Assembly: GCA_964473255.1 (NCBI GenBank)
Contig: CAYYOT010000004.1
Span: 1 to 64,000, forward strand
DNA from: Kuafuiihalomonas sp964473255
Lineage (GTDB): Bacteria > Myxococcota > Kuafuiibacteriia > Kuafuiibacteriales > Kuafuiibacteriaceae
DNA: 64,000 nt
Direction of reading: 5' to 3'
Both the position numbers and the translations under genes were made by a program. Shown here in pieces: positions 8,369 to 15,906 of the stretch (its first letter is position 1; every line of letters begins with the position of its first letter). The notes under the pieces were generated by a model. The model was not told the origin of the DNA. It made no database searches and was given only the letters and a program-made list of their open reading frames with translations.

Positions 8369-9703
8369 CTACTTTCGATCGCTGAGCGGCACGTACTGAC
8401 GAATGGCCTCTCCCACGTAACGCTGACGCGGGCGGTCGATGCGCTGATCGGGCCTCTGGATCATCTCTTTCCACTGGGAGACCCAGCCTACGGTTCGCCC
8501 CAACGCGAACAACGCCGGGAACATCGACGTGGGAAAGCCCATCAGATGGAGCGTTATGCCCGAGTAGAAGTCGACATTGGGGAAGAGCTTCCGATCCTGG
8601 AAGTAGTCGTCCTCGAGGGCGATCTTCTCCAGCTCGACGGCCAGTTCGAACAGCGGGTCGCCCTTCCGACCGGACTCCTCCAGTACTTCGTGGAACGACT
8701 CCCGCAACACTCGAGCCCGGGGGTCATAGTTCTTGTACACGCGGTGACCGAATCCCATGAGTCGGAAAGGATCGTTTTTGTCCTTGGCCCGAGCCAAGTA
8801 TTCGGGAATGCGGTCCTTGGAGCCGATCTCCATGAGCATCCGCAGCGCTGCTTCGTTTGCGCCACCGTGAGCCGGCCCCCACAGGCACGCGACTCCGGCG
8901 GCGATGCAGGCATAAGGATTGGCCTGGCTGGAGCCGGCGATACGCACGGTCGACGTCGACGCGTTTAGCTCGTGGTCGGCATGGAGGACCAAGAAGCGGT
9001 TCATCGCCCGCGCGAGCGTGGGGCTGACCTTGTACTCCTCGGCCGGAAGCGAAAAGCACATGTGGAGGAAGTTGGAGGCGTAATCGAGGTCGTTACGCGG
9101 ATACACGAACGGCTGTCCGATCGAGTACTTGTATGCCATCGCACAGATCGTGGGCATTTTGGCGATCAGGCGATGGGTCGCGATCTTGCGCGCCTCCTCA
9201 TCGGCCACGTCCGTATCCTCGTGATAGAACGCGCTGAGCGCACCGACGGTTCCGACCATCAGCGCCATCGGGTGGGCGTCGCGGCGGTAGCCTTGGAAAA
9301 ACGTCTTGAACTGCTCGTGCACCATCGTGTGGTACGTGATGGTGTGGTCGAACTCTTCGTACTCGGCCCGATTGGGAAGCTTTCCGTACAGGAGTAGGTA
9401 AGCCAGCTCCATGTAGGAAGCGTTCGCAGCGATGTCCTCGATCATGTACCCCCGGTGGAGCAGGATTCCGCGGTGGCCATCGATGAAGGTGATCGAAGAA
9501 TCGCAGCTGGCCGTCGAAAGGAAGCCAGGGTCGTACACGAAGTACCCCGATTCCTTGTACAGCTTGGTCGCGTCCAGGACCTTCGGACCGTGCGTGGGGG
9601 CAAGCACAGGGAGGTCGTAGGTCGACCCGTCGGCCATCGTGAGGGTGGCCTTTTCGTCGGGGACGGCCTCTACCGTCGGTAGGTCGGGAAGCTCTTTGGT
9701 CAT
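8369..9703 (-). CDS. gltA: Citrate synthase
   Basis: This 444-residue enzyme condenses oxaloacetate and acetyl-CoA to citrate, the entry step of the TCA cycle. The catalytic triad is visible: H279 in GPAHGGANEA, H320 in GFGHRVYK and D378 in the NVDFYSG segment; H244 sits in LHADHELNAS. The N-terminal beta-rich segment is that of the Gram-negative hexameric type. I choose the ATG at 9703 because GGAG lies 9 nt upstream; an in-frame extension reaching 9739 has no such site. A perfect GC hairpin lies in the leader (separate entry). Confidence 0.95.
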   Translation of the reverse strand: MTKELPDLPTVEAVPDEKATLTMADGSTYDLPVLAPTHGPKVLDATKLYKESGYFVYDPGFLSTASCDSSITFIDGHRGILLHRGYMIEDIAANASYMELAYLLLYGKLPNRAEYEEFDHTITYHTMVHEQFKTFFQGYRRDAHPMALMVGTVGALSAFYHEDTDVADEEARKIATHRLIAKMPTICAMAYKYSIGQPFVYPRNDLDYASNFLHMCFSLPAEEYKVSPTLARAMNRFLVLHADHELNASTSTVRIAGSSQANPYACIAAGVACLWGPAHGGANEAALRMLMEIGSKDRIPEYLARAKDKNDPFRLMGFGHRVYKNYDPRARVLRESFHEVLEESGRKGDPLFELAVELEKIALEDDYFQDRKLFPNVDFYSGITLHLMGFPTSMFPALFALGRTVGWVSQWKEMIQRPDQRIDRPRQRYVGEAIRQYVPLSDRK

Positions 9704-9719
9704 TTCGGTTGTCTCCAGC

Positions 9720-9737
9720 GCCGCGGCGCACCGCGGC
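9720..9737 (-). promoter_or_regulatory. GC hairpin in the gltA leader
   Basis: A perfect inverted repeat of 7-bp arms (GCCGCGG / CCGCGGC) around a 4-nt loop lies 17 nt upstream of the gltA ATG, just before the ribosome-binding GGAG. It could affect translation initiation or mRNA stability. In GC-rich DNA a chance origin is possible. Confidence 0.3.
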
Positions 9738-9807
9738 ATTCTTCTCTATCCGGTTCACAAGCGAGGCGCCGGTGGTCAAGACGAACGACCCGTCGGTCAT
9801 AAGCTGT

Positions 9808-10833
9808 TTACCCTAAGGAGCCTGTTCGGTCGCTTCGGGGCGCCGAGGCGCGGGCAAGGCTACGGAGCCAGTCGATGAAGCGCGGCATCGGGTCGGCATT
9901 GCCCAGCCGACCCAACCGGGCGATGCCGCCGATATTGCCGGCGTTGATCTCGCTGATACGCGGCGTGCCGTCGTCATCGGTCAGGAAGTCATAGCCGAGC
10001 GTCCGAATGCCAGCCTCGGCGTACGCCGCCGACGTGTGGGCCACCGCCTCCCGCTCGAGCTCTGCGACCGCCGCTACGGTGGTCCGAGCTCCAGCACTGA
10101 CGTTCTGCAGCCAAGAGCTGTCGCATCGACGGAGATACGCCCCGTAGATCTCACCGCCGACGACGACCACCCGCTTGTCCCCTTCGGTGACCCGCGGGAG
10201 GTACCGCATGAGGATCAGCTCTGGGTCACCGTGAGCCGCAAAGGCGAAGGCTTCGGCGGGTGTGCTGAACACCTTCGCTTCGCGGTGCAGCCCTTCGACC
10301 CGAATGTACGAGCCAGCATCCACGACCTTGAAAACGCCGCGGCCGCCAGAGCTGTTGCCCCGCTTGAGGACGCCCGCACCGAACCTGCGAAGAAACGAAG
10401 CGAGGTCAGCCGGTCCCGAAGCAACCTGCGCATCCGGGAGATAGTCCTTGGCCCTTTCGATCAGAAAACGGGCCGAGGCGAACTGCTTCTGGATGGCCGA
10501 AGGATCATTGACGAAAGGAACCTGTCGTGAGGCCGAAGTCAGGGCTTCCAAAAAGCCGTCAGGAAAGGGCTTCATCGACCGGTCGAACACGAGGTCGAAC
10601 GACCTCCACGGCTCCTCCCGCGCCGGCGCGTGCCGGACGGAGAAGAAGTCGGTTTCGGAGGCGTCCGGCGGAAGCCTTCGCACCGGAATCCGCAAGCCGC
10701 CGGCCGCGGCGACCACGTCGGTGGGCATGGCAACATGGACCTCCAGCTCCGACGCACTGCGGGCGATCGTCTCCGGGACATCCGTCGAACCGCCTTCGTA
10801 AGTTGCCGGGTCGGCGACGATCAGGAGCTTCAT
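9808..10833 (-). CDS. ATP-grasp ligase, glutathione-synthetase/RimK-like
   Basis: This 341-residue protein starts MKLLIVADP and has the layout of prokaryotic glutathione synthetase: an N-terminal pre-ATP-grasp domain with a D-R-S-M-K-P segment and a V-N-D-P-S-A-I-Q-K motif near 120, then an ATP-grasp core (K-R-G-N-S-S-G-G-R-G-V-F-K glycine loop, L-M-R-Y-L-P, G-Y-D-F-L-T-D, and E-I-N-A-G-N-I-G-G for Mg/ATP). It should form an amide bond between a carboxylate and an amine. Glutathione, a glutathione-like thiol or a peptide tag are all possible. It is the last gene of the operon and its ATG overlaps the stop of the EamA gene (ATGA), so it is probably translationally coupled to it. Confidence 0.85.
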   Translation of the reverse strand: MKLLIVADPATYEGGSTDVPETIARSASELEVHVAMPTDVVAAAGGLRIPVRRLPPDASETDFFSVRHAPAREEPWRSFDLVFDRSMKPFPDGFLEALTSASRQVPFVNDPSAIQKQFASARFLIERAKDYLPDAQVASGPADLASFLRRFGAGVLKRGNSSGGRGVFKVVDAGSYIRVEGLHREAKVFSTPAEAFAFAAHGDPELILMRYLPRVTEGDKRVVVVGGEIYGAYLRRCDSSWLQNVSAGARTTVAAVAELEREAVAHTSAAYAEAGIRTLGYDFLTDDDGTPRISEINAGNIGGIARLGRLGNADPMPRFIDWLRSLARASAPRSDRTGSLG

Positions 10834-11795
10834 GACGCTGAGATGGCCGACTCGGGGGCGTCGGATACGGGCTTCGGCACGAGCCGCCCCAGGTTGGCGA
10901 TCAGGACACCAACCGTGACGAGACTCAGGGCCGCGAGCTGGGCGAAGGACGGGCGCTCTCCGTTCAAAAAGAATGCATAGATGATGGCAATGATGGGCGT
11001 CAGAACCGTCCACTTGGCGACCGTCGACGCCTCGACCTGACGGACCGCGGAGTACCAGAGAAGCTGGGCCACGACGATCACGACAACTGAGTACACCAGC
11101 ATTATCACCCACAGCCTCCCGGCAAACGCGTCCGCGAAGTGATGCGGACCAAATAGAGCATTCGCGATGATGAAGAAGACGACGGCCGAGATGGCGTTGC
11201 GAGCGAATACGACCGTCGGCAGCTTGCATTTGCCGAGCAGACGCTTACTCAACAGCGTTACGACCGCGTAGACCAGGGTCGACAGGAGGATGAACATGTC
11301 GCCCATGGTCAGCATCGTGCCGCTGGTTCCCAGTACGGTCGCGCCCAGTCCCAAGATGATGAACCCAAAGCCGGCCCACTCCGAGCCGCGGAGCGCCTGT
11401 CCGAAAAGCGCGGCCGTCAGGATGGCGTAGAGCAGGGGCCCGAGCCGCGCGAGGAGAACCGCATTGGTCACGGAGACTGTCTCCAAAGCGGTGTAGATCA
11501 GAGCCGAAAGAAGAGCCGACAGCGCTCCGAAAACGAACAGCTCGAGGCGAGACCGCCAGTCCAGCCCTACGAGATCCTCACGGATGGGCCGCCAGCCGTA
11601 CAAGCTGAGAATCACGACTCCCGCGCACGAGTTCCCGACGAACAGAACGTTGCAAAACGAGATGGGGTCCTCGATGCCCCCGCTCATCATGTCCGAGTTG
11701 GCGACGAGGAAGGCGATCAGCGGCGTACCGAGAGCCTGCAAAACCTTGGACACCCCGATCAAGAGCCCCGGCTGACCGAAGAGACGCCTCAGCAT
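10830..11795 (-). CDS. EamA/DMT-family membrane transporter
   Basis: This 321-residue inner-membrane protein has about ten hydrophobic helices arranged as two EamA halves (about 1-150 and 165-310), the layout of drug/metabolite exporters. Relatives export amino acids, thiols or nucleotides. Its start overlaps the upstream stop by one base (TGATG) and its stop overlaps the ATP-grasp gene (ATGA). I infer it may export or import the product or substrate of the ATP-grasp ligase. Confidence 0.9.
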   Translation of the reverse strand: MLRRLFGQPGLLIGVSKVLQALGTPLIAFLVANSDMMSGGIEDPISFCNVLFVGNSCAGVVILSLYGWRPIREDLVGLDWRSRLELFVFGALSALLSALIYTALETVSVTNAVLLARLGPLLYAILTAALFGQALRGSEWAGFGFIILGLGATVLGTSGTMLTMGDMFILLSTLVYAVVTLLSKRLLGKCKLPTVVFARNAISAVVFFIIANALFGPHHFADAFAGRLWVIMLVYSVVVIVVAQLLWYSAVRQVEASTVAKWTVLTPIIAIIYAFFLNGERPSFAQLAALSLVTVGVLIANLGRLVPKPVSDAPESAISAS

Positions 11796-12547
11796 CAGAG
11801 CCTCCGGTATGTGCCGGGATCGGCGCGCAGGACGAAGAGGTCGTCGTGTCGAATGACACGGCCCGTGATCTCGATCGGCTCGGCCACCAAGTCCAAGACC
11901 TGCTCGTTCACTGGCTCGCCACTCGACGAGACCAAGAGAAAGTAGATGGCGCTGCCGTCCTGGTCACGCACGAGGAGAACCGGCGGAATTCCGCTGGCGA
12001 TGCACCGGACGGCGCAACCTCGATGCACCTTGGTGCTGCCCGGTCTCATGACGCCAAAGAAGCACTTGCTGTCGACGATCTCACCTTGCAGCGTGAACGT
12101 CCCGAGCGACTCCGCGCCCGGTAGGTCTTCCGCTCGAACGGACCCGACCGGGGGATCGATTTTCTCCGCAGACTTGACGCGAATGACGGTGGCGCCGTCG
12201 CGGTAGTTGAGCGAGCCCAGGATCCGCGTCCACCCTCCGGCGTGGGCGAGGACGTCCGGCTTCACGCCGTACTTCCCACGCCCAACTAGGAAGTACCTCG
12301 AAAACGACGACTCGTCGTTGGGGCGCGGGACCACGAGATGGGGAGCTGGGTCGGCGAGAAGTATCCCGTCGAACTCGGCGAGGGCCGACTCGGTCCACCC
12401 CGCCGGATAGGCGTCGTGGACCATGATGACGCCCGCCGCGATCAGCGGGGCGGCCAGAACGAGCGGAAGAACGACACGTCCCAGGAAGACCCAGGTCTTC
12501 GGCGGCATCGAACCGCCGTACCCCACGTAGAACTCATCGCCGCTCAT
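11795..12547 (-). CDS. Membrane-anchored protein with conserved Cys motif, linked to Rieske/ferric-reductase gene
   Basis: This 250-residue protein starts at the ATG at 12547, which overlaps the stop of the preceding gene (ATGA). One N-terminal transmembrane helix lies at about 20-45. The large extracytoplasmic part ends in a conserved-looking domain: D-S-K-C-F-F-G-V-M-R-P-G, then H-R-G-C-A-V-R-C-I-A-S-G-I-P-P, a Cys/His pattern that could bind metal or form disulfides. I recall this motif from uncharacterised proteins but cannot name a family. Its position directly after the Rieske fusion suggests it is an electron-transfer partner. Confidence 0.75.
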   Translation of the reverse strand: MSGDEFYVGYGGSMPPKTWVFLGRVVLPLVLAAPLIAAGVIMVHDAYPAGWTESALAEFDGILLADPAPHLVVPRPNDESSFSRYFLVGRGKYGVKPDVLAHAGGWTRILGSLNYRDGATVIRVKSAEKIDPPVGSVRAEDLPGAESLGTFTLQGEIVDSKCFFGVMRPGSTKVHRGCAVRCIASGIPPVLLVRDQDGSAIYFLLVSSSGEPVNEQVLDLVAEPIEITGRVIRHDDLFVLRADPGTYRRL

Positions 12548-13611
12548 GCCGACTCCTGCGAATCCGATTCGATCGTCGCCGGCTCGACCAGGGTCCCGGC
12601 GGGAAGCGGCCGAGGGTCGAGAAAGACTCGGCCCTCCTCGACGACCACTCGGAAAGTCGGAATCCTTTCCGTGAAGGGAGCGGGCGACGCACCCGACGCT
12701 GGCTCGTACTGATAGCCGTGCCACGGACACGTGATCAGTCCGTCGATGATCCTTCCTTCGCCCAGCGGCCCGTTTTGATGCTGGCAAGCGTTGGATACCG
12801 CAGAGACCTTGTTGCCGTAGCGAAACACGGCGACTCGATCGCCGGCGGCAAATACGATCTTCGCCCGAAAGTTCGGGATTTCGTGGGCCGGACCTACGTC
12901 GATCATCGCCTGGTCTTCACCGACGGCACTGACGGTGCTCGGCCGGTCGATGGTTCTCTCCCGTCGTCCGGCGACGAGGTGCAAACCAAGAATCCAAACC
13001 ACACCCAAACCCACGATGCCCGCAGCCCAAGGACTCCGATTGGACTGCAGTGCCCCCAGGGCAACGTGCCCGACCAAGAGGAAGTACGCCACGTAGACGA
13101 GCATGTGGAGCCGCTTCCAGACCGGGGCCGTCAGGTTCGTCAGCCAGAAGTCGTGGCTGGTCACGGCCATGAACAGCAATATGAGCAGTGCAGCGAGACC
13201 GAGGAACTCGAACGGAAACTGCGGAATGCTGGTAATGCGCGTATTGCTGACCAGTAGACTTACCCACGGTTCAACGAAGGGCGAGAAATCGTGATACCAG
13301 GTGAGCGCCACGTTCAGGTGGAGCAGGGCAAGGATGCACATGGTGACGCCCATGTGGCGACGGTTGTAGAGCAGGGGAAGGAACCGGCGGTCCAGGCGGG
13401 CCAGTGGGCCGATGGACAGAATCACGTGCAGGAGAATGAAGGCCGCCGAGCCGTAGGCCCGCATTCGAACGTTCCATGACTCGGCGTGGGGGTCGATGAT
13501 CGGAGCCAGCCACCGATAGGCGCTGACGTATCCCACGACGGCGACGACGAGGAGCGCGTCGTACCAGAGCTTCTGCCGGTTCCACAGAACCGCTTTGTAG
13601 CCAACACTCAT
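12544..13611 (-). CDS. Ferric-reductase-like transmembrane domain fused to a Rieske [2Fe-2S] domain
   Basis: This is a 355-residue fusion. The first ~215 residues hold about six transmembrane helices with histidines placed as possible haem b ligands (H62, H98, H169, H182), as in the ferric-reductase/YedZ/NOX superfamily. Residues ~235-345 form a Rieske domain with C276-x-H278 and C295-P-W-H298 as cluster ligands. The protein probably moves electrons across the membrane between b haems and the iron-sulfur cluster. The gene starts 2 nt after the upstream stop and its end overlaps the next gene (ATGA). No NAD(P)H/flavin domain is attached, so the donor is unknown. Confidence 0.88.
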   Translation of the reverse strand: MSVGYKAVLWNRQKLWYDALLVVAVVGYVSAYRWLAPIIDPHAESWNVRMRAYGSAAFILLHVILSIGPLARLDRRFLPLLYNRRHMGVTMCILALLHLNVALTWYHDFSPFVEPWVSLLVSNTRITSIPQFPFEFLGLAALLILLFMAVTSHDFWLTNLTAPVWKRLHMLVYVAYFLLVGHVALGALQSNRSPWAAGIVGLGVVWILGLHLVAGRRERTIDRPSTVSAVGEDQAMIDVGPAHEIPNFRAKIVFAAGDRVAVFRYGNKVSAVSNACQHQNGPLGEGRIIDGLITCPWHGYQYEPASGASPAPFTERIPTFRVVVEEGRVFLDPRPLPAGTLVEPATIESDSQESA

Positions 13612-13613
13612 GA

Positions 13614-14126
13614 TTATCTAGATCGCGGGGCGCCTACGGTACTCGTCCAGGCCGGCTGCAGTTGGAGCGTCTCGACGACCTCGTCATGCGCGAGACTGTA
13701 CAGGATCAAGTGTCCCGACTCGCCCCTGTTCGCTTCGGGGACGATGAACGAACGAGGGGCCACTCCGTTGAGCCGACCGAGAAGCCGCGCATCGTCGGGT
13801 AGCTCGGAAGCGCTCTTCGATGCCCAGTACACCAGCACTTCGGGGCTCGGCAGGGGCGTATCCGGCCGAAGCGTCAGATGCACTCGAGAGCTTTCGTCGA
13901 CGCGGACTTCCAGCAGGAAACCTTGCGAATCCCCCAGCAGGCGATGCTCCCCGATGGGTTGGCCGGGCGGCCGCGCTTGACCGTAAGCTTGCACCAAGTC
14001 GGCGCTGGGTTCGGTGCGAGCTCGCTCGTCGGGCCGAAGGGCCAAGCCCGCTCCAAACAATAGCGGGGTCGCCACCGCCAACGCAGTGAACATTCGCCGG
14101 TGGGCTCGTCGGCGTTCGTGGATCAT
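13614..14126 (-). CDS. Exported protein of redox operon, unknown function
   Basis: This 170-residue protein starts at the ATG at 14126, overlapping the previous stop (ATGA). A strongly basic N-terminus (H-E-R-R-R-A-H-R-R) precedes one hydrophobic helix at about 12-30, so it is membrane-anchored or secreted. The remainder looks like a compact beta-rich domain of about 120 residues. No cofactor motif is visible and no family was recognised. Its place between a small membrane protein and the Rieske fusion suggests an accessory subunit. Confidence 0.7.
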   Translation of the reverse strand: MIHERRRAHRRMFTALAVATPLLFGAGLALRPDERARTEPSADLVQAYGQARPPGQPIGEHRLLGDSQGFLLEVRVDESSRVHLTLRPDTPLPSPEVLVYWASKSASELPDDARLLGRLNGVAPRSFIVPEANRGESGHLILYSLAHDEVVETLQLQPAWTSTVGAPRSR

Positions 14127-14407
14127 GCGTTCCCCGTCGGCTCTTTGCGGGGGCATGCTGCGGCACAAGCTCGGTGGGCGCTCCGTTCCTCGCGGGGCGG
14201 GCCACCGCGAAGAACGCGCACGAGCAGCCAGGGCCACAGGAGTACAGAGCCCGGGAGGATGACCAACCGGAAGCCCCACGAGCTGACCTTGGCCGCCGGA
14301 TCGATCCGCGTGACCAGGAATAAGGAGAAGACCACGGCGAACGCCGCACCGAGGGCGAGGTATGTGCGAGCGGCAAACACGATCCACTCGGCGACTTCAA
14401 TACTCAC
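14123..14407 (-). CDS. Small two-helix membrane protein of redox operon
   Basis: This 94-residue protein has two hydrophobic helices, about 7-32 and 46-66, followed by a basic, Cys-containing C-terminal tail. The start overlaps the stop of the cysteine-dioxygenase-like gene (ATGA at 14404-14407), and its stop overlaps the next start (ATGA at 14123-14126). Its size and location suggest a small subunit of the membrane redox complex encoded downstream. Confidence 0.7.
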   Translation of the reverse strand: MSIEVAEWIVFAARTYLALGAAFAVVFSLFLVTRIDPAAKVSSWGFRLVILPGSVLLWPWLLVRVLRGGPPREERSAHRACAAACPRKEPTGNA

Positions 14408-15147
14408 GCGGCACCCTCGAATGTTGTCGGAAGATAGCTATCGTAGAGCTCATCGAGGTCCGGACGAGAGATGCCGCTTCGACGAATCTGCGCGAGCCGA
14501 CTGATCAAATGGTCATCGTGACGAGCCCGGGTCGCGGCATCGGCGATGAGGCCCGGCTCGACACCGCGGATGGCCGCCGGCGGCATGGCAAAAAAGACAC
14601 CACCATCCGTTCGAAGGATTCGCTCTCCGGCAACGTCGAATACTCGAGCGTTACCGGTGACCGATCCGGAGCCAGCCGACCGGCCATAGAGATGCAGGGT
14701 CGTGAAGGGCTGCGACGAAGGATTGGACATCTGGTGAATGAGCTCGGGAGGTACCTCGAGAATCCGACCTTCGACCAATCGCTCGACTTTGGAGGTCGTG
14801 AGCGTGCGGTCGGTGAGTCGGAAAACCGCGTGTTCGGCAGGCCCGAACACCTGTACCGCGCCCCACTCCGCGACACCATGATCGTGGATGGCCGAAGCAT
14901 CGCCGGGACGCCAGCTCATGGCGAGCAGCTCGAAATCTGGGCCCTCGGCGATCAGACGACGACCGTAGCTGTCCGACGGGCAGTGCTCGAAGTCGGCGTG
15001 GGGTCCGAGTGATTCCGGCGGAATCGAGGCCCACTCCAGCAGGCGCCGAGCCTGACGAGGGCTCTGCGGTGGCTCCGCCGTCAACGCGCGGAGGAGTTGC
15101 TCGAAGGGAGGGCTGAGCGGGTCTCGCATCTGATTGAACGTCTTCAC
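14404..15147 (-). CDS. Cysteine-dioxygenase-type thiol dioxygenase (cupin)
   Basis: This 247-residue protein matches the cysteine dioxygenase family: Y61-x-R63 for substrate carboxylate binding, the iron ligands H88 and H90 in AIHDHG, and H138 in the I-H-Q-M-S-N segment. CDO oxidises the thiol of cysteine, or of a related thiol such as 3-mercaptopropionate, to a sulfinate. The family core covers about 45-190; the last ~60 residues are an extension. I choose the GTG at 15147 because it overlaps the upstream stop (GTGA); an ATG at 15129 is the alternative. Substrate cannot be told from the sequence. Confidence 0.8.
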   Translation of the reverse strand: MKTFNQMRDPLSPPFEQLLRALTAEPPQSPRQARRLLEWASIPPESLGPHADFEHCPSDSYGRRLIAEGPDFELLAMSWRPGDASAIHDHGVAEWGAVQVFGPAEHAVFRLTDRTLTTSKVERLVEGRILEVPPELIHQMSNPSSQPFTTLHLYGRSAGSGSVTGNARVFDVAGERILRTDGGVFFAMPPAAIRGVEPGLIADAATRARHDDHLISRLAQIRRSGISRPDLDELYDSYLPTTFEGAA

Positions 15148-15731
15148 GGGCTCGTACCGTCTACGAGTGCGTCATGCCGAAGTTTCAGTCCGAGCAAAGC
15201 GACGTCGTGAACGACACCGCCGATTTCGCCGATGCCCTCCTGAACCCCAACCCACTCAAAACCAAACCGCCGATGGAACTCGATGCTTCGCTCGTTGACC
15301 TTGAGGATCTTGGCCACGATGTACCGAAAACCGTGGCACCGAGCCCGAGCGAGAAGCTCCATCTGGACACTCGACCCAACACCCTGCCCCTCCGCCCTCG
15401 GTGCGACGTAGACCGAAGTTTCGCCGGCGTGCCGGTAGCCGTAGCGGGGACTGTACAGCCGCAGCCAACCGAAGCCGACGATGTCGTTCGTCCGAACCGC
15501 GACCAACAGAGCCTCCCGCGGTCCGAGGTCGTGGAGCTGCCGGTCCAGCTCTTCCCGGGTGGGCGCCACGGCATCCATGGTGCTCATGCCCCCCGCGATC
15601 GCCGACCGGTAGATGAATCGTACCCGGTCCAGGTCTTCCGTACGGGCCGGACGCACCGCGATTTCGGATTGTCGGGCTGCGTCGAAGGCGGTCCGATGGG
15701 TCGCCTGGGTCCTCGCTGACATCCCGCCCAT
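15144..15731 (-). CDS. GNAT-family N-acetyltransferase
   Basis: This 195-residue protein belongs to the phosphinothricin-acetyltransferase-like branch of GNAT enzymes: I-R-P-A/V-R-P-A-type start of the fold near 25, the T-S-V-Y-V strand, the acetyl-CoA loop R-A-E-G-Q-G-V-G, then N-E-R-S-I-E-F-H-R-R-F-G-F near 150-165. It would acetylate a small amine from acetyl-CoA. It is the first gene of the eight-gene operon. Starts at 15731 and 15722 are both possible; AGGTGAG lies just before 15731. The promoter should lie in the 175-bp region shared with the divergent glutamate dehydrogenase gene. Confidence 0.85.
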   Translation of the reverse strand: MGGMSARTQATHRTAFDAARQSEIAVRPARTEDLDRVRFIYRSAIAGGMSTMDAVAPTREELDRQLHDLGPREALLVAVRTNDIVGFGWLRLYSPRYGYRHAGETSVYVAPRAEGQGVGSSVQMELLARARCHGFRYIVAKILKVNERSIEFHRRFGFEWVGVQEGIGEIGGVVHDVALLGLKLRHDALVDGTSP

Positions 15732-15906
15732 TGTACTCACCTGCCCCCCCGGCGTTACGTGGGATCGCGCAGTTTTCACCCGTTTCCGGAGGCCGGTGGT
15801 GGCCGCCCGGTCGGGGCTAGTCCGGGCCGGCCCGGAGATGGTCACAGATCGTGACCGAACGGGCCACGGGGTCTAGGGTGCGCGGCGCCGTCGCAAACGG
15901 AGCCCC

